From M55B118 sp964501715 (GTDB taxonomy: Bacteria; Bacillota_I; Bacilli_A; Izemoplasmatales; Izemoplasmataceae), in contig CAZCTR010000010.1 of NCBI GenBank assembly GCA_964501715.1, positions 1 to 46,416 on the forward strand: 46,416 nt of DNA, given 5' to 3'. The notes beneath the pieces were generated by a model. The model made no database searches, was not told where the DNA came from, and saw only the letters and a list, made by a program, of their open reading frames with translations. The translations under genes and the position numbers were made by a program. The number at the start of each line of letters is the position of its first letter. Within the stretch, counting starts at the first letter, position 1. Of this stretch, positions 16,224-23,879 are shown one piece after another.

Positions 16224-17468
16224 ATGAAAGCAGGGATACACTTGGACAAAAATACAGAAACCATTCAACCACCTTTCATCGAGAACCGGATCATCATGAC
16301 TCCCGGACCGGTCGAAGCGGACCCGAGAGTCCTCAAGGCCATGCACAATCCCGTCATCGGTCAATTCGACCCTGCGTTTTTGAAACTCATGGACGAGACC
16401 ATGGACATGACCCGTACCGTCTTCAAAACGAAGAGTCGCTGGGCCTACGCCATAAATGGCACGGCAAGAGCCGGAATAGAGGCACTCATGGGGTCTGTCA
16501 TAAAGGAGGGCGACCGGGTCTATGTGCCGATATTCGGCCGTTTCGGTCATCTGATGGCGGAAATCGCCAAACGCTCCAAGGCAACCGTCCATACGACAGA
16601 GAAGGACTTGGGAGAGGTGTATGATTTTGATGAGCTCAAGAAGGAAATAGACCGTTTCGAACCGAAGGTGGTGTCCGTCGTCCACGGCGAATCCTCCACA
16701 GGCATGATGCAGCCGCTTGAGAAGTTGGGCACCTATTGTCATGAGAAAGGCATCCTGCTCATTGTCGACGCTGTTGCGACACTCGGAGGCGCCCCGTTTG
16801 AAATGGACGCCTGGCATATCGACGGCGCTGTCACAGGTTCGCAAAAGGCGCTCGCCGCTCCGTCGGGCATGGCCCTTGTCGCTTACAACGAGAAAATCGA
16901 AGCGATCATTCAAAGCCGCAAACAGATAGAACAGGGCCTGGACAACCACCATGTCAACGAACATTATATCCCGTCCAACTATCTCGATTTGAGCCAGCTT
17001 CAAGCTTATTGGTCTAGAGAGAGGCTCAATCATCACACCGAAGCCACGAACATGCTCTATGCGATCCATGAAGCCTTGAGGCTGACCTTGGAAGAGGGAT
17101 TGGCTAACCGCATAGAGCGTCACAGAACCAATAAACAAGCCCTGATGAAGGGGCTAAGGGCCATGGGTCTCTCCTTGTTCGGCGACCCCGACCGACAAAC
17201 CCCGACCATCACCTGTGTCAAGGTGCCCAAAAGTATAGGCAATGAAAAAGTGCGAAGGGATTTGGTCGAGCATTACAACATCGAAATGGCCCCTGGATTC
17301 GGCCCATTGAAAGAGACGGTATGGCGCATAGGCGCCATAGGCTACAGCAGCCGAAAACAAAACATCCTGATTTTCCTCGGAGCATTGGAGGCGGTGCTTT
17401 TGTCTCACGGCGCAGAGATCGAAGCCGGAAAAGCCGTTCAATCGGCCTTGAAACATTATCAGGGCTGA
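16224..17468 (+). CDS. pucG: (S)-ureidoglycine-glyoxylate aminotransferase (PucG)
   Basis: PLP-dependent class V aminotransferase. PucG converts ureidoglycine and glyoxylate to oxalurate (N-carbamoyl-2-oxoglycine) and glycine, in purine/allantoin breakdown. Identity with the Bacillus enzyme is recognisable along the whole chain: MTPGPVEADPRV (25-36), GQFDPAF (46-52), HGESSTG (154-160), VDAVATLGG with the PLP-ring Asp182, PLP Lys208 in GSQKALAAPSGMA, and SNYLDLSQLQAYW with RLNHHTEAT. Alanine-glyoxylate aminotransferases lack the last block. The 414-residue length matches PucG. The Met at 16224 has GAGGTC 6 nt upstream; Met at 16209 is possible. The product oxalurate is the substrate of AllFGH encoded 5 kb upstream, so the two loci form one pathway. 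Confidence 0.92.
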   Translation: MKAGIHLDKNTETIQPPFIENRIIMTPGPVEADPRVLKAMHNPVIGQFDPAFLKLMDETMDMTRTVFKTKSRWAYAINGTARAGIEALMGSVIKEGDRVYVPIFGRFGHLMAEIAKRSKATVHTTEKDLGEVYDFDELKKEIDRFEPKVVSVVHGESSTGMMQPLEKLGTYCHEKGILLIVDAVATLGGAPFEMDAWHIDGAVTGSQKALAAPSGMALVAYNEKIEAIIQSRKQIEQGLDNHHVNEHYIPSNYLDLSQLQAYWSRERLNHHTEATNMLYAIHEALRLTLEEGLANRIERHRTNKQALMKGLRAMGLSLFGDPDRQTPTITCVKVPKSIGNEKVRRDLVEHYNIEMAPGFGPLKETVWRIGAIGYSSRKQNILIFLGALEAVLLSHGAEIEAGKAVQSALKHYQG

Positions 17469-17521
17469 AGTGGACAATTTTCGCTTTCTGAATCGTTGAA
17501 ACGTTCTATGGTTAACCATCT

Positions 17522-17555
17522 AAAAGGGCTTTCCCGCGCGGGAAAGCCCTTTTTA
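17522..17555. terminator. Bidirectional terminator after pucG
   Basis: Long palindrome AAAAGGGCTTTCCCG and its complement around CGCG, with flanking A and T runs. It serves pucG and probably the convergent phosphodiesterase gene. Confidence 0.9.
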
Positions 17556-17634
17556 CATACGATTCGCATGCTGTGTCACTTACTTGATGAACATCAAATG
17601 TGGATTGAACGAACTGAGTGGGTTTCAAATCTTG

Positions 17635-19422
17635 TCACAGTTTTTCAAGCAAGGATTCAATGTCTAGAGGTTCGCTGTAATAGAAGCCTTGATGGAATGT
17701 GCAACCCTGCTCCTCGAGGAATGTCTTCTGCGCCTTGGTCTCGACACCTTCGGCGATCACATCAAGTCCGAGTTTCTCAGCCGTATTGATGATCAGTGCG
17801 GCGATGTTTCCATCGGTCCCGTAAGGATACCCCATCACGAAGGACTTGTCGATCTTGAGCATGTCGGCTGGAATGGATTCAAGATGGGTCATGGTGGAAA
17901 ACCCGGTTCCAAAATCGTCGATCGCGATGCGCATGTGATTGTCTTTGAATTCCTGGAGTCTTTTAGAGATATAATCGAGGTCCGTGATCAACACGCCTTC
18001 CGTCACCTCGATCTCAAGCTTTTCGGCAGGAAGACCCGTCAAGGTATGAAGCTCCGCAAACCCTTGAAGGCATTGCTCGTCCGAGAGCTGGCTGGAGGAT
18101 AGGTTGATGGCTACACGCAGATGAGGCGCTTTGTCGTGAATTTTCTTCAAATCCTTTTTCAGCAACTTGAAGACAAGGGCTGTGAGGTCACCGATCCATC
18201 CGCCCTCCTCTGCAACCTTGATGAAGACATCCGGACCGACAGAACCCAGCGCAGGACTCTCCCAACGCATAAGCGCTTCAACACCGACCAACTCATCATT
18301 TCGATATTGGGGCTGATACACCATGTGAAATTCATCTTTTTTAAGCGCTTTTGGAAGATACGACCCCACAATGAGTTCTCTTTCCATCACTTTCTCGAGA
18401 GTTTCCTCATGAAGGGCGAAAGATTTTCCAGGGTTATGTTGAACATGATCAAGGGCCAATCTTGCGTTCCTCAAGAGGTCGTCCGTATTCTCAGCATCCC
18501 CTGGATAGAAGCTTACGCCGATGTTCACATTGAAAAACGCTTCAATATCATCGGCTTCCAGCATGCGCCCCATCTTGACCATCTCTGTGGCATCTTTGTC
18601 GATGGTGTGTTCACCATCAGGCGATATCACGACCAAAGTGTAATGGGTCATCTCCGCCACAAAACCATCGTCCCCCAAATAATCATGGATGCGCTTCGCA
18701 TAGGTTTGAAGGAGCCTGGTGTATTTGTCAAAGCCGAACACGGCCTCCAAAGGGGAGCGGTTCTGAATGCGGACGTAATAAAGGACAAAAGGTGTCCTTG
18801 ATGGCGTATATTCCTTCTCAATCAACTGTTTGAGAGCGTGTTGGTTGGGAAGAAGGGAACGGGCATGATACTCAATGTGGGACTGCTCCCCGCCTCCGGT
18901 GAGGTCTTCTTGCACAGCGACATAATAATAGGTGTTGAAATAAGGGTCATCCACCCTTCTTATCCGCATGTGCTTGGGATAGATCGCTCCACTTTTCTTC
19001 TTGTCCCACACTTCAGCGTCAAAGGAGCCGTCTTCGATCAACCCTTCCCACAAGGTCTCGTAAAAGGCTTCATTCTGTTTTCCGCTTTTAAGGATCCGTG
19101 GATTCTCCCCGATCACTTCTTCTTCAGTGTAGCCTGTAAGGTTCAAAAAAGAAGCGTTCGCATAAAGGATGCGTGCCTTCTTATCCGTGATAAAAATACC
19201 ACTACGACTGATAGAGGCCACTTCTATGATGGATTGGAGCCCTTTCTTCCGGAGTATCCGCACACTCATTCCGACCCAGACCAGATAGATTCCACCCAAG
19301 GCGACAAACAGATACAAAAACCATCCACTGAGTTCAAGAGCCATGATCAGAATCCCGTAAATGACAAGGAATGACCCCACTGTGAAAATGCTCAACGGGG
19401 ACCCAAAGAAGTGTCGTTTCAT
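17635..19422 (-). CDS. Membrane PAS-GGDEF(degenerate)-EAL cyclic-di-GMP phosphodiesterase
   Basis: Sensor enzyme predicted to hydrolyse cyclic di-GMP at the inner membrane face. In 595 residues: two TM helices (about 12-30, 33-53), a PAS domain (about 62-175), a GGDEF domain whose signature is lost (FVAEMTHYTLVVI in its place, about 262-274), and a full EAL domain (about 345-592). The EAL catalytic residues are present: EALMRW, NLSSSQL, EVTEGVL, IDDFGTG, LKIDKSF, AEGVET and QGFYYSEPL. It should therefore be a phosphodiesterase without cyclase activity, with the GGDEF part perhaps binding GTP. GGAGGG lies 5 nt before the ATG. It is the likely antagonist of the cyclase encoded at 23.9 kb. Confidence 0.93.
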   Translation of the reverse strand: MKRHFFGSPLSIFTVGSFLVIYGILIMALELSGWFLYLFVALGGIYLVWVGMSVRILRKKGLQSIIEVASISRSGIFITDKKARILYANASFLNLTGYTEEEVIGENPRILKSGKQNEAFYETLWEGLIEDGSFDAEVWDKKKSGAIYPKHMRIRRVDDPYFNTYYYVAVQEDLTGGGEQSHIEYHARSLLPNQHALKQLIEKEYTPSRTPFVLYYVRIQNRSPLEAVFGFDKYTRLLQTYAKRIHDYLGDDGFVAEMTHYTLVVISPDGEHTIDKDATEMVKMGRMLEADDIEAFFNVNIGVSFYPGDAENTDDLLRNARLALDHVQHNPGKSFALHEETLEKVMERELIVGSYLPKALKKDEFHMVYQPQYRNDELVGVEALMRWESPALGSVGPDVFIKVAEEGGWIGDLTALVFKLLKKDLKKIHDKAPHLRVAINLSSSQLSDEQCLQGFAELHTLTGLPAEKLEIEVTEGVLITDLDYISKRLQEFKDNHMRIAIDDFGTGFSTMTHLESIPADMLKIDKSFVMGYPYGTDGNIAALIINTAEKLGLDVIAEGVETKAQKTFLEEQGCTFHQGFYYSEPLDIESLLEKL

Positions 19423-19526
19423 GAAAACCCTCCACAGACATCAATACTATCTTCATCATAACAAGAACCTAGCACCGGCACAATCGGTTAACACTCTAAC
19501 TTTTTGAATGTCACATGGGTTCCTAT

Positions 19527-19585
19527 AAAAACCCCCTAAAGCAGTATTGTGCAATCTAGTATGTTTGCAGGGTCTGCTTTAGGGG
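19527..19585 (-). terminator. Terminator with large loop after the M20 gene
   Basis: Perfect 12-bp inverted repeat CCCCTAAAGCAG/CTGCTTTAGGGG (19533-19544, 19574-19585) with a 29-nt loop. On the minus strand it is followed by GTTTTT. It sits 34 nt past the stop of the deacylase gene. The loop contains a small ATTGTGCAAT repeat. Confidence 0.65.
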
Positions 19586-19618
19586 AGACATAACACCAGG
19601 GAGGGTCGTGCACTGGAA

Positions 19619-20803
19619 TCAAATCAGATCCAACCCTTGTGCGATGCGTACATACATCTCAAGACCTTTCACCAGGACCGATTCATCAAAATCGAAACGC
19701 TGACTGTGGAGGGGCTCCGTGTGACCGAGTTCTTCATTTCTGCAACCCAGCATGAAGAAATACCCGGGCAGTTCTTTTTGGTAGTAAGAGAAATCCTCAG
19801 CGAGGAGCAACGGTTCAATCTCTTGGAATTCACCGTCCTGAAGTTGAGCAGTCACGAGGCTGTGAAGGTCGGAATCATTCACAAGCCGTGGATACATGTC
19901 GTTGAACACCGTGTCAATGCGGACGTTGAACGATGCCTCGATGCCGCTGTTGATACGGCGGATGGCATCTTTCAAATGCGTGTAGGTCTTTTCATCAAGT
20001 GCTCTCAATGTCCCTTCGATGGACGCTTCGTCCGATACGACGTTCCGCCCGTGCCCACTATGGACCGAGCCGATGTTGAGAATGCCGGATGAGCGCGGGT
20101 CGATCGAGCGGCCGAGCACCGTGTGATACTGGGTGATGAGATGCGACACCGCAAGCACAGAATCAGTTCCGAGATGCGGCTGGGCACCGTGGGTGCCCCG
20201 TCCATGGACGGTCACATCCAATTCACCGTCCTGCGCCATCATGACTCCATCCCTCACACCGATCACGCCCTCTTCAAGCTCGGGATAAAGATGGAGTCCG
20301 AAGACCGCATCGACGTGATGACGCGTGAACACACCGTCATTGATGACCTCCTTCGCGCCACCGCCTGTCTCTTCGGCTGGTTGGAATATGAAGACAACAC
20401 TTCTATTGAGGGAAGGTTGTTCAGCGATATAGGAGGCGAAACCCAGAAGGATGGCCATGTGGCCATCATGACCGCACGCATGCATCTGACCTTTGATGGT
20501 GGACTCATAGTCCGTCCCGCTAGCCTCGCGGATCGGCAGGGCGTCCATGTCACTCCTGAAAGCGACTGCACGTTCACTTTTCCCCTCTTTTCTCGCAACG
20601 AGGCCGTATCCTGCGGTGTATTCGACGGCATACCCCATCACTTCAAGTTGTGCCTTGACATATGCGGAGGTTCTCGGAAGGTCGAACCCGATCTCCGGAA
20701 TCTTATGCAATGCACGCCTTGTCTCTTTCAAATAAGCCGCGTACGCTTCAAACCCCTTGTAGGTTTCAGCGGTTAGTATGGTTTTGTTTGTAGTTTCTTG
20801 CAT
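19619..20803 (-). CDS. M20-family amidohydrolase, candidate N-acetyldiaminopimelate deacetylase
   Basis: Zinc-dependent M20D deacylase (394 residues). Metal and catalytic motifs: FRSDMDALP (about 74-82), MHACGHDGH (about 97-105), PAEETGGGAKE (about 136-146), FGLHLYP (about 166-172) and C-terminal His in GHTEPLHSQRF. By sequence alone it belongs with hippurate, IAA-amino acid and N-acetyl-diaminopimelate hydrolases. A lysine riboswitch with its terminator directly precedes it, which favours a step of lysine/diaminopimelate synthesis, i.e. N-acetyl-LL-diaminopimelate deacetylase (DapL/YkuR type). It is not allantoate amidohydrolase-like despite the nearby purine genes. Start at 20803: AAGGTGA lies just upstream, and the longer GTG form would run through the terminator hairpin. 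Confidence 0.9.
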   Translation of the reverse strand: MQETTNKTILTAETYKGFEAYAAYLKETRRALHKIPEIGFDLPRTSAYVKAQLEVMGYAVEYTAGYGLVARKEGKSERAVAFRSDMDALPIREASGTDYESTIKGQMHACGHDGHMAILLGFASYIAEQPSLNRSVVFIFQPAEETGGGAKEVINDGVFTRHHVDAVFGLHLYPELEEGVIGVRDGVMMAQDGELDVTVHGRGTHGAQPHLGTDSVLAVSHLITQYHTVLGRSIDPRSSGILNIGSVHSGHGRNVVSDEASIEGTLRALDEKTYTHLKDAIRRINSGIEASFNVRIDTVFNDMYPRLVNDSDLHSLVTAQLQDGEFQEIEPLLLAEDFSYYQKELPGYFFMLGCRNEELGHTEPLHSQRFDFDESVLVKGLEMYVRIAQGLDLI

Positions 20804-20820
20804 GATATCACCTTGCTTAG

Positions 20821-20850
20821 AAAATGCCCATGAGCAGAGGCTCATGGGCA
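20821..20850 (-). terminator. Riboswitch-controlled terminator
   Basis: Minus-strand hairpin of about 11 bp, TGCCCATGAGC/GCTCATGGGCA (20840-20850, 20825-20835), followed by TTTTC. It lies between the lysine aptamer and the ribosome site of the M20 gene. Confidence 0.85.
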
Positions 20851-20872
20851 CACGTTTAAAACAGCATGTCCC

Positions 20873-21013
20873 ACTTTACAAAAGCACATTCCATGCCGCC
20901 TGGGTGGCGGTGGAACAGTGAGGGGATTATTCATCCCGACCCCAGCATGCGCTTCGGCGTCTCCCCCTTTCCCCTTATGGGTACTCTTGGTTGACGCGCC
21001 TCTTTCATAAAGC
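20873..21013 (-). promoter_or_regulatory. Lysine riboswitch (L box) aptamer
   Basis: The minus strand carries the L-box signature in order: AGGCGCG, AAGAGTA, GGGGAAAGG, GACGCCGAAGCG, GCTGGG and CACTG. Its P1 stem is 12 bp including three G-U pairs (21013-21002 with 20884-20873), and P4 is TTCCA-GCC paired with GGC-TGGAA. At 141 nt it is somewhat compact for the family. Lysine binding would favour the downstream terminator and shut off the M20 deacylase gene. Confidence 0.87.
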
Positions 21014-21033
21014 TGTTCATTCACTTTTGTCAG

Positions 21034-21068
21034 AGTTTAGCACAGGATGCACCAAGTGTCAATGACAC
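21034..21068 (-). promoter_or_regulatory. Promoter of the riboswitch-M20 transcript
   Basis: Consensus -35 TTGACA (21062-21057), 17-nt spacer, -10 TAAACT (21039-21034); the predicted start falls about 15 nt before riboswitch P1. A perfect 13-bp palindrome, GTGTCAATGACAC (21056-21068), covers the -35 and could be an operator. Confidence 0.8.
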
Positions 21069-21133
21069 CGCAAGGTTTCCTGCAACTAAACGTTTTCACA
21101 CTTATCTATGGACACTTCCTTCAGCACACATCG

Positions 21134-22042
21134 TCACCTTTTTCGGTCTTTGACTTCATGGACCTTGTCCCCGTCGCGGAAATCACCGCAAAGAAATGGG
21201 AGGGCTGAATCGTAGTCTTTATAAGCCTTGCGGGCCTTGTCCAGACTTCTGACTGCGTAACAGTACCGACAGCCGAGTGTGCACGTATCGTACATGCCGA
21301 TGTCCTTGCTGATCACGCATCCGCAGGCCTTTCTCTGATTCGGGTCCTTCGGTAGATTCAGGATTGGCCCTCCAAGCTTCTCGATGCGTTCCAAATCCAC
21401 GCATTTGGAAGGCTGAACCCCTTCTTCTCTCATGTCGATGGCCTCGCTGCAAAGCTCGAGTGTCATGCCGTTTGCCCGCGCGATTGCATCGAATGACCTT
21501 ATCAAAGACTTCTTGGTCTCCATAGGAGGGTCATAAGCCCCGAGCGCCTTGAGCACAGCTTCCGCTTTTTTGTAAAAATCCACAAAACTTACAACCACAC
21601 GGTCACTGTGACCTTTCAAGGCCTTGGCAAAACGTTCGAATTGGGCCTTGTGCCAGGAGGCGGTATAACGGTCGGTGATGATCACAGGGTCATAGCGCCA
21701 TATGACACGCTTGGCGCCGATTGAACCCGAAAGGACCTTGAATGCATCTAGCAGGTGTCCCTTATCCTTGAAAGCCGGTTCGACATCCTCATGATACGGT
21801 GTGAGCGTGACATGGAAATAATAGGTGTAACCCTTTATATAGGACAAATACGGCATGAAGGGCGCAGGGTTCTTCGTCCAGAAGACGAATGCGTCCACTT
21901 CGTCCTTGGAAAGCGGGATCCTGTGCACTTGCCCGGGATTGAAGGGATTCCGCTGATAGACCTCTCCCGCCTTGAGGCGCTCGATGAACCACTTTCCATA
22001 AAGGGCCGGGATGTCGGTGCGTCTCGAGACCGATACAATCAT
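21134..22042 (-). CDS. DUF1848 protein with C-terminal CxxxCxxC motif
   Basis: DUF1848 family, function unknown. The 302-residue protein opens with the family block SVSRRTDIPALYGKWF (4-19), then NPFNPGQVHRIPLS and VFWTKNPAPF. Barrel-like strands such as KRVIWRYDPVIIT (111-123) resemble radical-SAM barrels. Near the C-terminus CTLGCRYC gives Cys254, Cys258 and Cys261, the CxxxCxxC spacing used by radical-SAM enzymes to hold a 4Fe-4S cluster, but at the opposite end from usual. Cys198, Cys214, Cys240 and Cys242 could hold another cluster. The ATG overlaps the stop of a 37-codon ORF by 4 bp, so translation is coupled. Confidence 0.88.
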   Translation of the reverse strand: MIVSVSRRTDIPALYGKWFIERLKAGEVYQRNPFNPGQVHRIPLSKDEVDAFVFWTKNPAPFMPYLSYIKGYTYYFHVTLTPYHEDVEPAFKDKGHLLDAFKVLSGSIGAKRVIWRYDPVIITDRYTASWHKAQFERFAKALKGHSDRVVVSFVDFYKKAEAVLKALGAYDPPMETKKSLIRSFDAIARANGMTLELCSEAIDMREEGVQPSKCVDLERIEKLGGPILNLPKDPNQRKACGCVISKDIGMYDTCTLGCRYCYAVRSLDKARKAYKDYDSALPFLCGDFRDGDKVHEVKDRKR

Positions 22043-22152
22043 GCTTGACCCCTCACGAAAAGGTGCCCATCAATCATCCCACCGACAAAAATCCTCAACC
22101 ACAGAACACTCAATATCGTGAAAGTCACACCCATGATAAAACTGATGACCAT
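22039..22152 (-). CDS. 37-residue hydrophobic small protein coupled to DUF1848
   Basis: Open frame of 37 codons beginning MVISFIMGVTFTILSVLW and ending in GHLFVRGQA. Residues 2-25 can form one TM helix. AGAGGTG sits 7 nt before the ATG. Its TGA overlaps the ATG of the DUF1848 gene (ATGA), the classical arrangement for coupled translation. No family recognised. It may be a true small membrane protein or a leader ORF used only for coupling. Confidence 0.6.
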   Translation of the reverse strand: MVISFIMGVTFTILSVLWLRIFVGGMIDGHLFVRGQA

Positions 22153-22481
22153 CTTCATACACCTCTTTCTACAAGTGCTTCAGCGCCCTGGGTCAGTCAC
22201 GATTCTCCAAGGCATTGAAGGGACTCTTTAACAGACTGCGCAAAATCTTTTTCAGAACCTACTCACCTATTCATGACCGTGATCCATAACAAGGAACTTC
22301 CATAAACCGCCCTCCAAATCGATCAACGCCTCATTGTGAATGACTTCCGTCATTCTATCATATGCGTGCATCATTGCAGCAATCATCCTTAAAACAATGA
22401 TGATTCATGGAGTTGATCCGTGTCAATTGGTTTGAATGATAAGCCCACTTTTCTTGATTCGAAAATCTTTCACTCACATAC
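22153..22481. other. Intergenic stretch with one inverted repeat
   Basis: No gene is seen in these 329 nt. They contain a perfect 7-bp inverted repeat GAATGAC-TTCC-GTCATTC (22338-22355), and a minus-strand TTGACA at about 22421 without a matching -10. The promoter of the 37-codon ORF and DUF1848 gene presumably lies here. Confidence 0.5.
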
Positions 22482-22504
22482 AAAAAGACTAGCTTTCGCT
22501 AGCC
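22482..22504 (-). terminator. Terminator of the small membrane protein gene
   Basis: Stem GGCTAGC/GCTAGTC with a GAAA tetraloop, followed on the minus strand by TTTTT. It adjoins the stop codon of the 59-residue protein. Confidence 0.88.
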
Positions 22505-22684
22505 TTAATTCTCATCGATGGCAATGGTGTGATGGATGATGATCAACGCGATGCCACCGATCATTGTGAGACTCACGAACAGCGGAGGAATCTCCGAGTT
22601 GAAAATCACACTCACAAGCATAAGGATTATGGCAGTCAAAATCAACAAAGCGCCACCCATGAGTACGAGTGCTTCCTTTTTCAT
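22505..22684 (-). CDS. 59-residue two-TM small membrane protein
   Basis: Short protein with a lysine start (MKKEALV) and two hydrophobic helices, about residues 6-27 and 35-53. No family recognised. The start is set at 22684 because AGAGG lies 6 nt upstream; the open frame extends further but without a ribosome site. A tight terminator right after the stop supports a real gene. Divergent from the cobalamin-binding protein gene. Confidence 0.65.
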   Translation of the reverse strand: MKKEALVLMGGALLILTAIILMLVSVIFNSEIPPLFVSLTMIGGIALIIIHHTIAIDEN

Positions 22685-22817
22685 CCTATCCCTCTTTCCT
22701 TTTTCCCTCATCCTAATCATAACAATAACCCTGACGGTTTTCAAATCTTGCCGAATAATTAGTTTGAATGGCTTTGTTATGATAAAATTAAAATATATAA
22801 AACAAGGAGGTGGACCC

Positions 22818-23879
22818 ATGGGCCTGCTTTTCCATAACCTTTCTGCCTCATTCTCAAAGATTGCCGACAAAGTGTATAAAAAACAGTTCGATCAGGATCC
22901 CCGACTCGAAAAAGAATATGATGCCAGACGGAAAAGCCGCATGTATGAAGATATTCTACATAACCTGAGCTTTCTTGAAGTCAGCCATAGGCTGAACGAC
23001 GACAGGATTTTCACCGATTACGCCAAGTGGCTTCTCAAGCTGATGATCCACCTCATGCCCGACCTCACTGTTGAAAGGGTCAAAGAGCAGATGATTCATC
23101 ACTACACACTGCTCAAGGAAAGCATTGAAGAATCCATGCCTGAAGAGAAGCGCACCCACATGCTGCGCCTTTTGAACAAAGCCATTACCCTGAGTGAAAA
23201 CTATGAACCGCAAGAAGAACCCTCCTATCTGGAGGGCAAATACGCCCACATGAAAAACACCTATTTCCGTTTCCTGAAGGACCGTGACGCACAAAAGGCC
23301 ATCCAATACATCAAAAGCCTTCATGAACAGGGCCTTCCCCTGGAGGACATCTATGTCGACATCCTGCAGCAAGTGATGATTGAAGTGGGGGAACTTTGGC
23401 AAAAACGCGAGATCGAAGTGGATGAGGAACATTACATGACCGCGATCACACAGATGGTCCTGTCTCAATTCTATGACCAGATCTTCAGCGCCGAGCCGAA
23501 CGGCTTCACCACCCTCACCTGCAGCATCGGAAGCGAGCTGCACGAAATGGGCGGAAGGATGGTGAGCGACCTGCTTGCACTTCAAGGATTCGATTCAACC
23601 TATCTTGGCGCCGCCGTCCCAAAGGAGACCATCCTTCGCCGGATTGAAAAAGAGGCCCCTGACTATCTGCTTCTATCGGTGACCATGCCTCACCATCTTC
23701 TTGAATGCAAGGACATCGTGGAAAGTGTCAAAAATGCTTATCCAAAAATCAAAATCGCAGTGGGCGGACGTGCTTTCACGATGACAGACAAGCTCTACAG
23801 CCAATGGCCCATCGACTATTACGCCGATTCCGCCAAACAATTGATCGACATTTTGGAGCGTGACACCCATGACCGCTAA
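22818..23879 (+). CDS. Cobalamin-binding sensor protein with CarH-like photoreceptor signatures
   Basis: 353-residue soluble protein. Residues about 40-130 form an unassigned helical domain, about 145-225 a B12-cap helical bundle, and about 228-350 a Rossmann-type B12-binding domain. The cap has W194-x9-E204-H205 (GELWQKREIEVDEEH), the Wx9EH signature of adenosylcobalamin photoreceptors such as CarH (Trp131, Glu141, His142). The Rossmann part has E240-x-H242-x-x-G245, with His242 the expected lower ligand (CarH His177). There is no MerR DNA-binding domain. Residue 195 is Gln where CarH has His132, so the photoproduct would differ. It overlaps a diguanylate cyclase gene by 11 nt, suggesting a light- or B12-controlled input to cyclic di-GMP. 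AAGGAGGTG is 5 nt before the ATG. A methyltransferase-type corrinoid protein is the alternative. Confidence 0.85.
   Translation: MGLLFHNLSASFSKIADKVYKKQFDQDPRLEKEYDARRKSRMYEDILHNLSFLEVSHRLNDDRIFTDYAKWLLKLMIHLMPDLTVERVKEQMIHHYTLLKESIEESMPEEKRTHMLRLLNKAITLSENYEPQEEPSYLEGKYAHMKNTYFRFLKDRDAQKAIQYIKSLHEQGLPLEDIYVDILQQVMIEVGELWQKREIEVDEEHYMTAITQMVLSQFYDQIFSAEPNGFTTLTCSIGSELHEMGGRMVSDLLALQGFDSTYLGAAVPKETILRRIEKEAPDYLLLSVTMPHHLLECKDIVESVKNAYPKIKIAVGGRAFTMTDKLYSQWPIDYYADSAKQLIDILERDTHDR

Noticed and set aside
19619..20803. Allantoate amidohydrolase for the M20 protein, given the nearby purine genes
   Set aside because: Motifs (FRSDMDALP, HACGHDGH) are of the amino-acylase/hippurate branch, and the lysine riboswitch points to lysine synthesis.
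20841..20931. T-box leader reading of the region upstream of the M20 gene (GGGTGG-like sequence on the + strand)
   Set aside because: The GGGTGGCGGTGG is on the wrong strand; on the transcribed strand the order of motifs and the P1 stem match the lysine riboswitch instead.
22536..22817. 94-codon N-terminal extension of the cobalamin-binding protein
   Set aside because: It runs antisense through the small two-TM gene and the promoter region; the ATG at 22818 has an excellent ribosome site.
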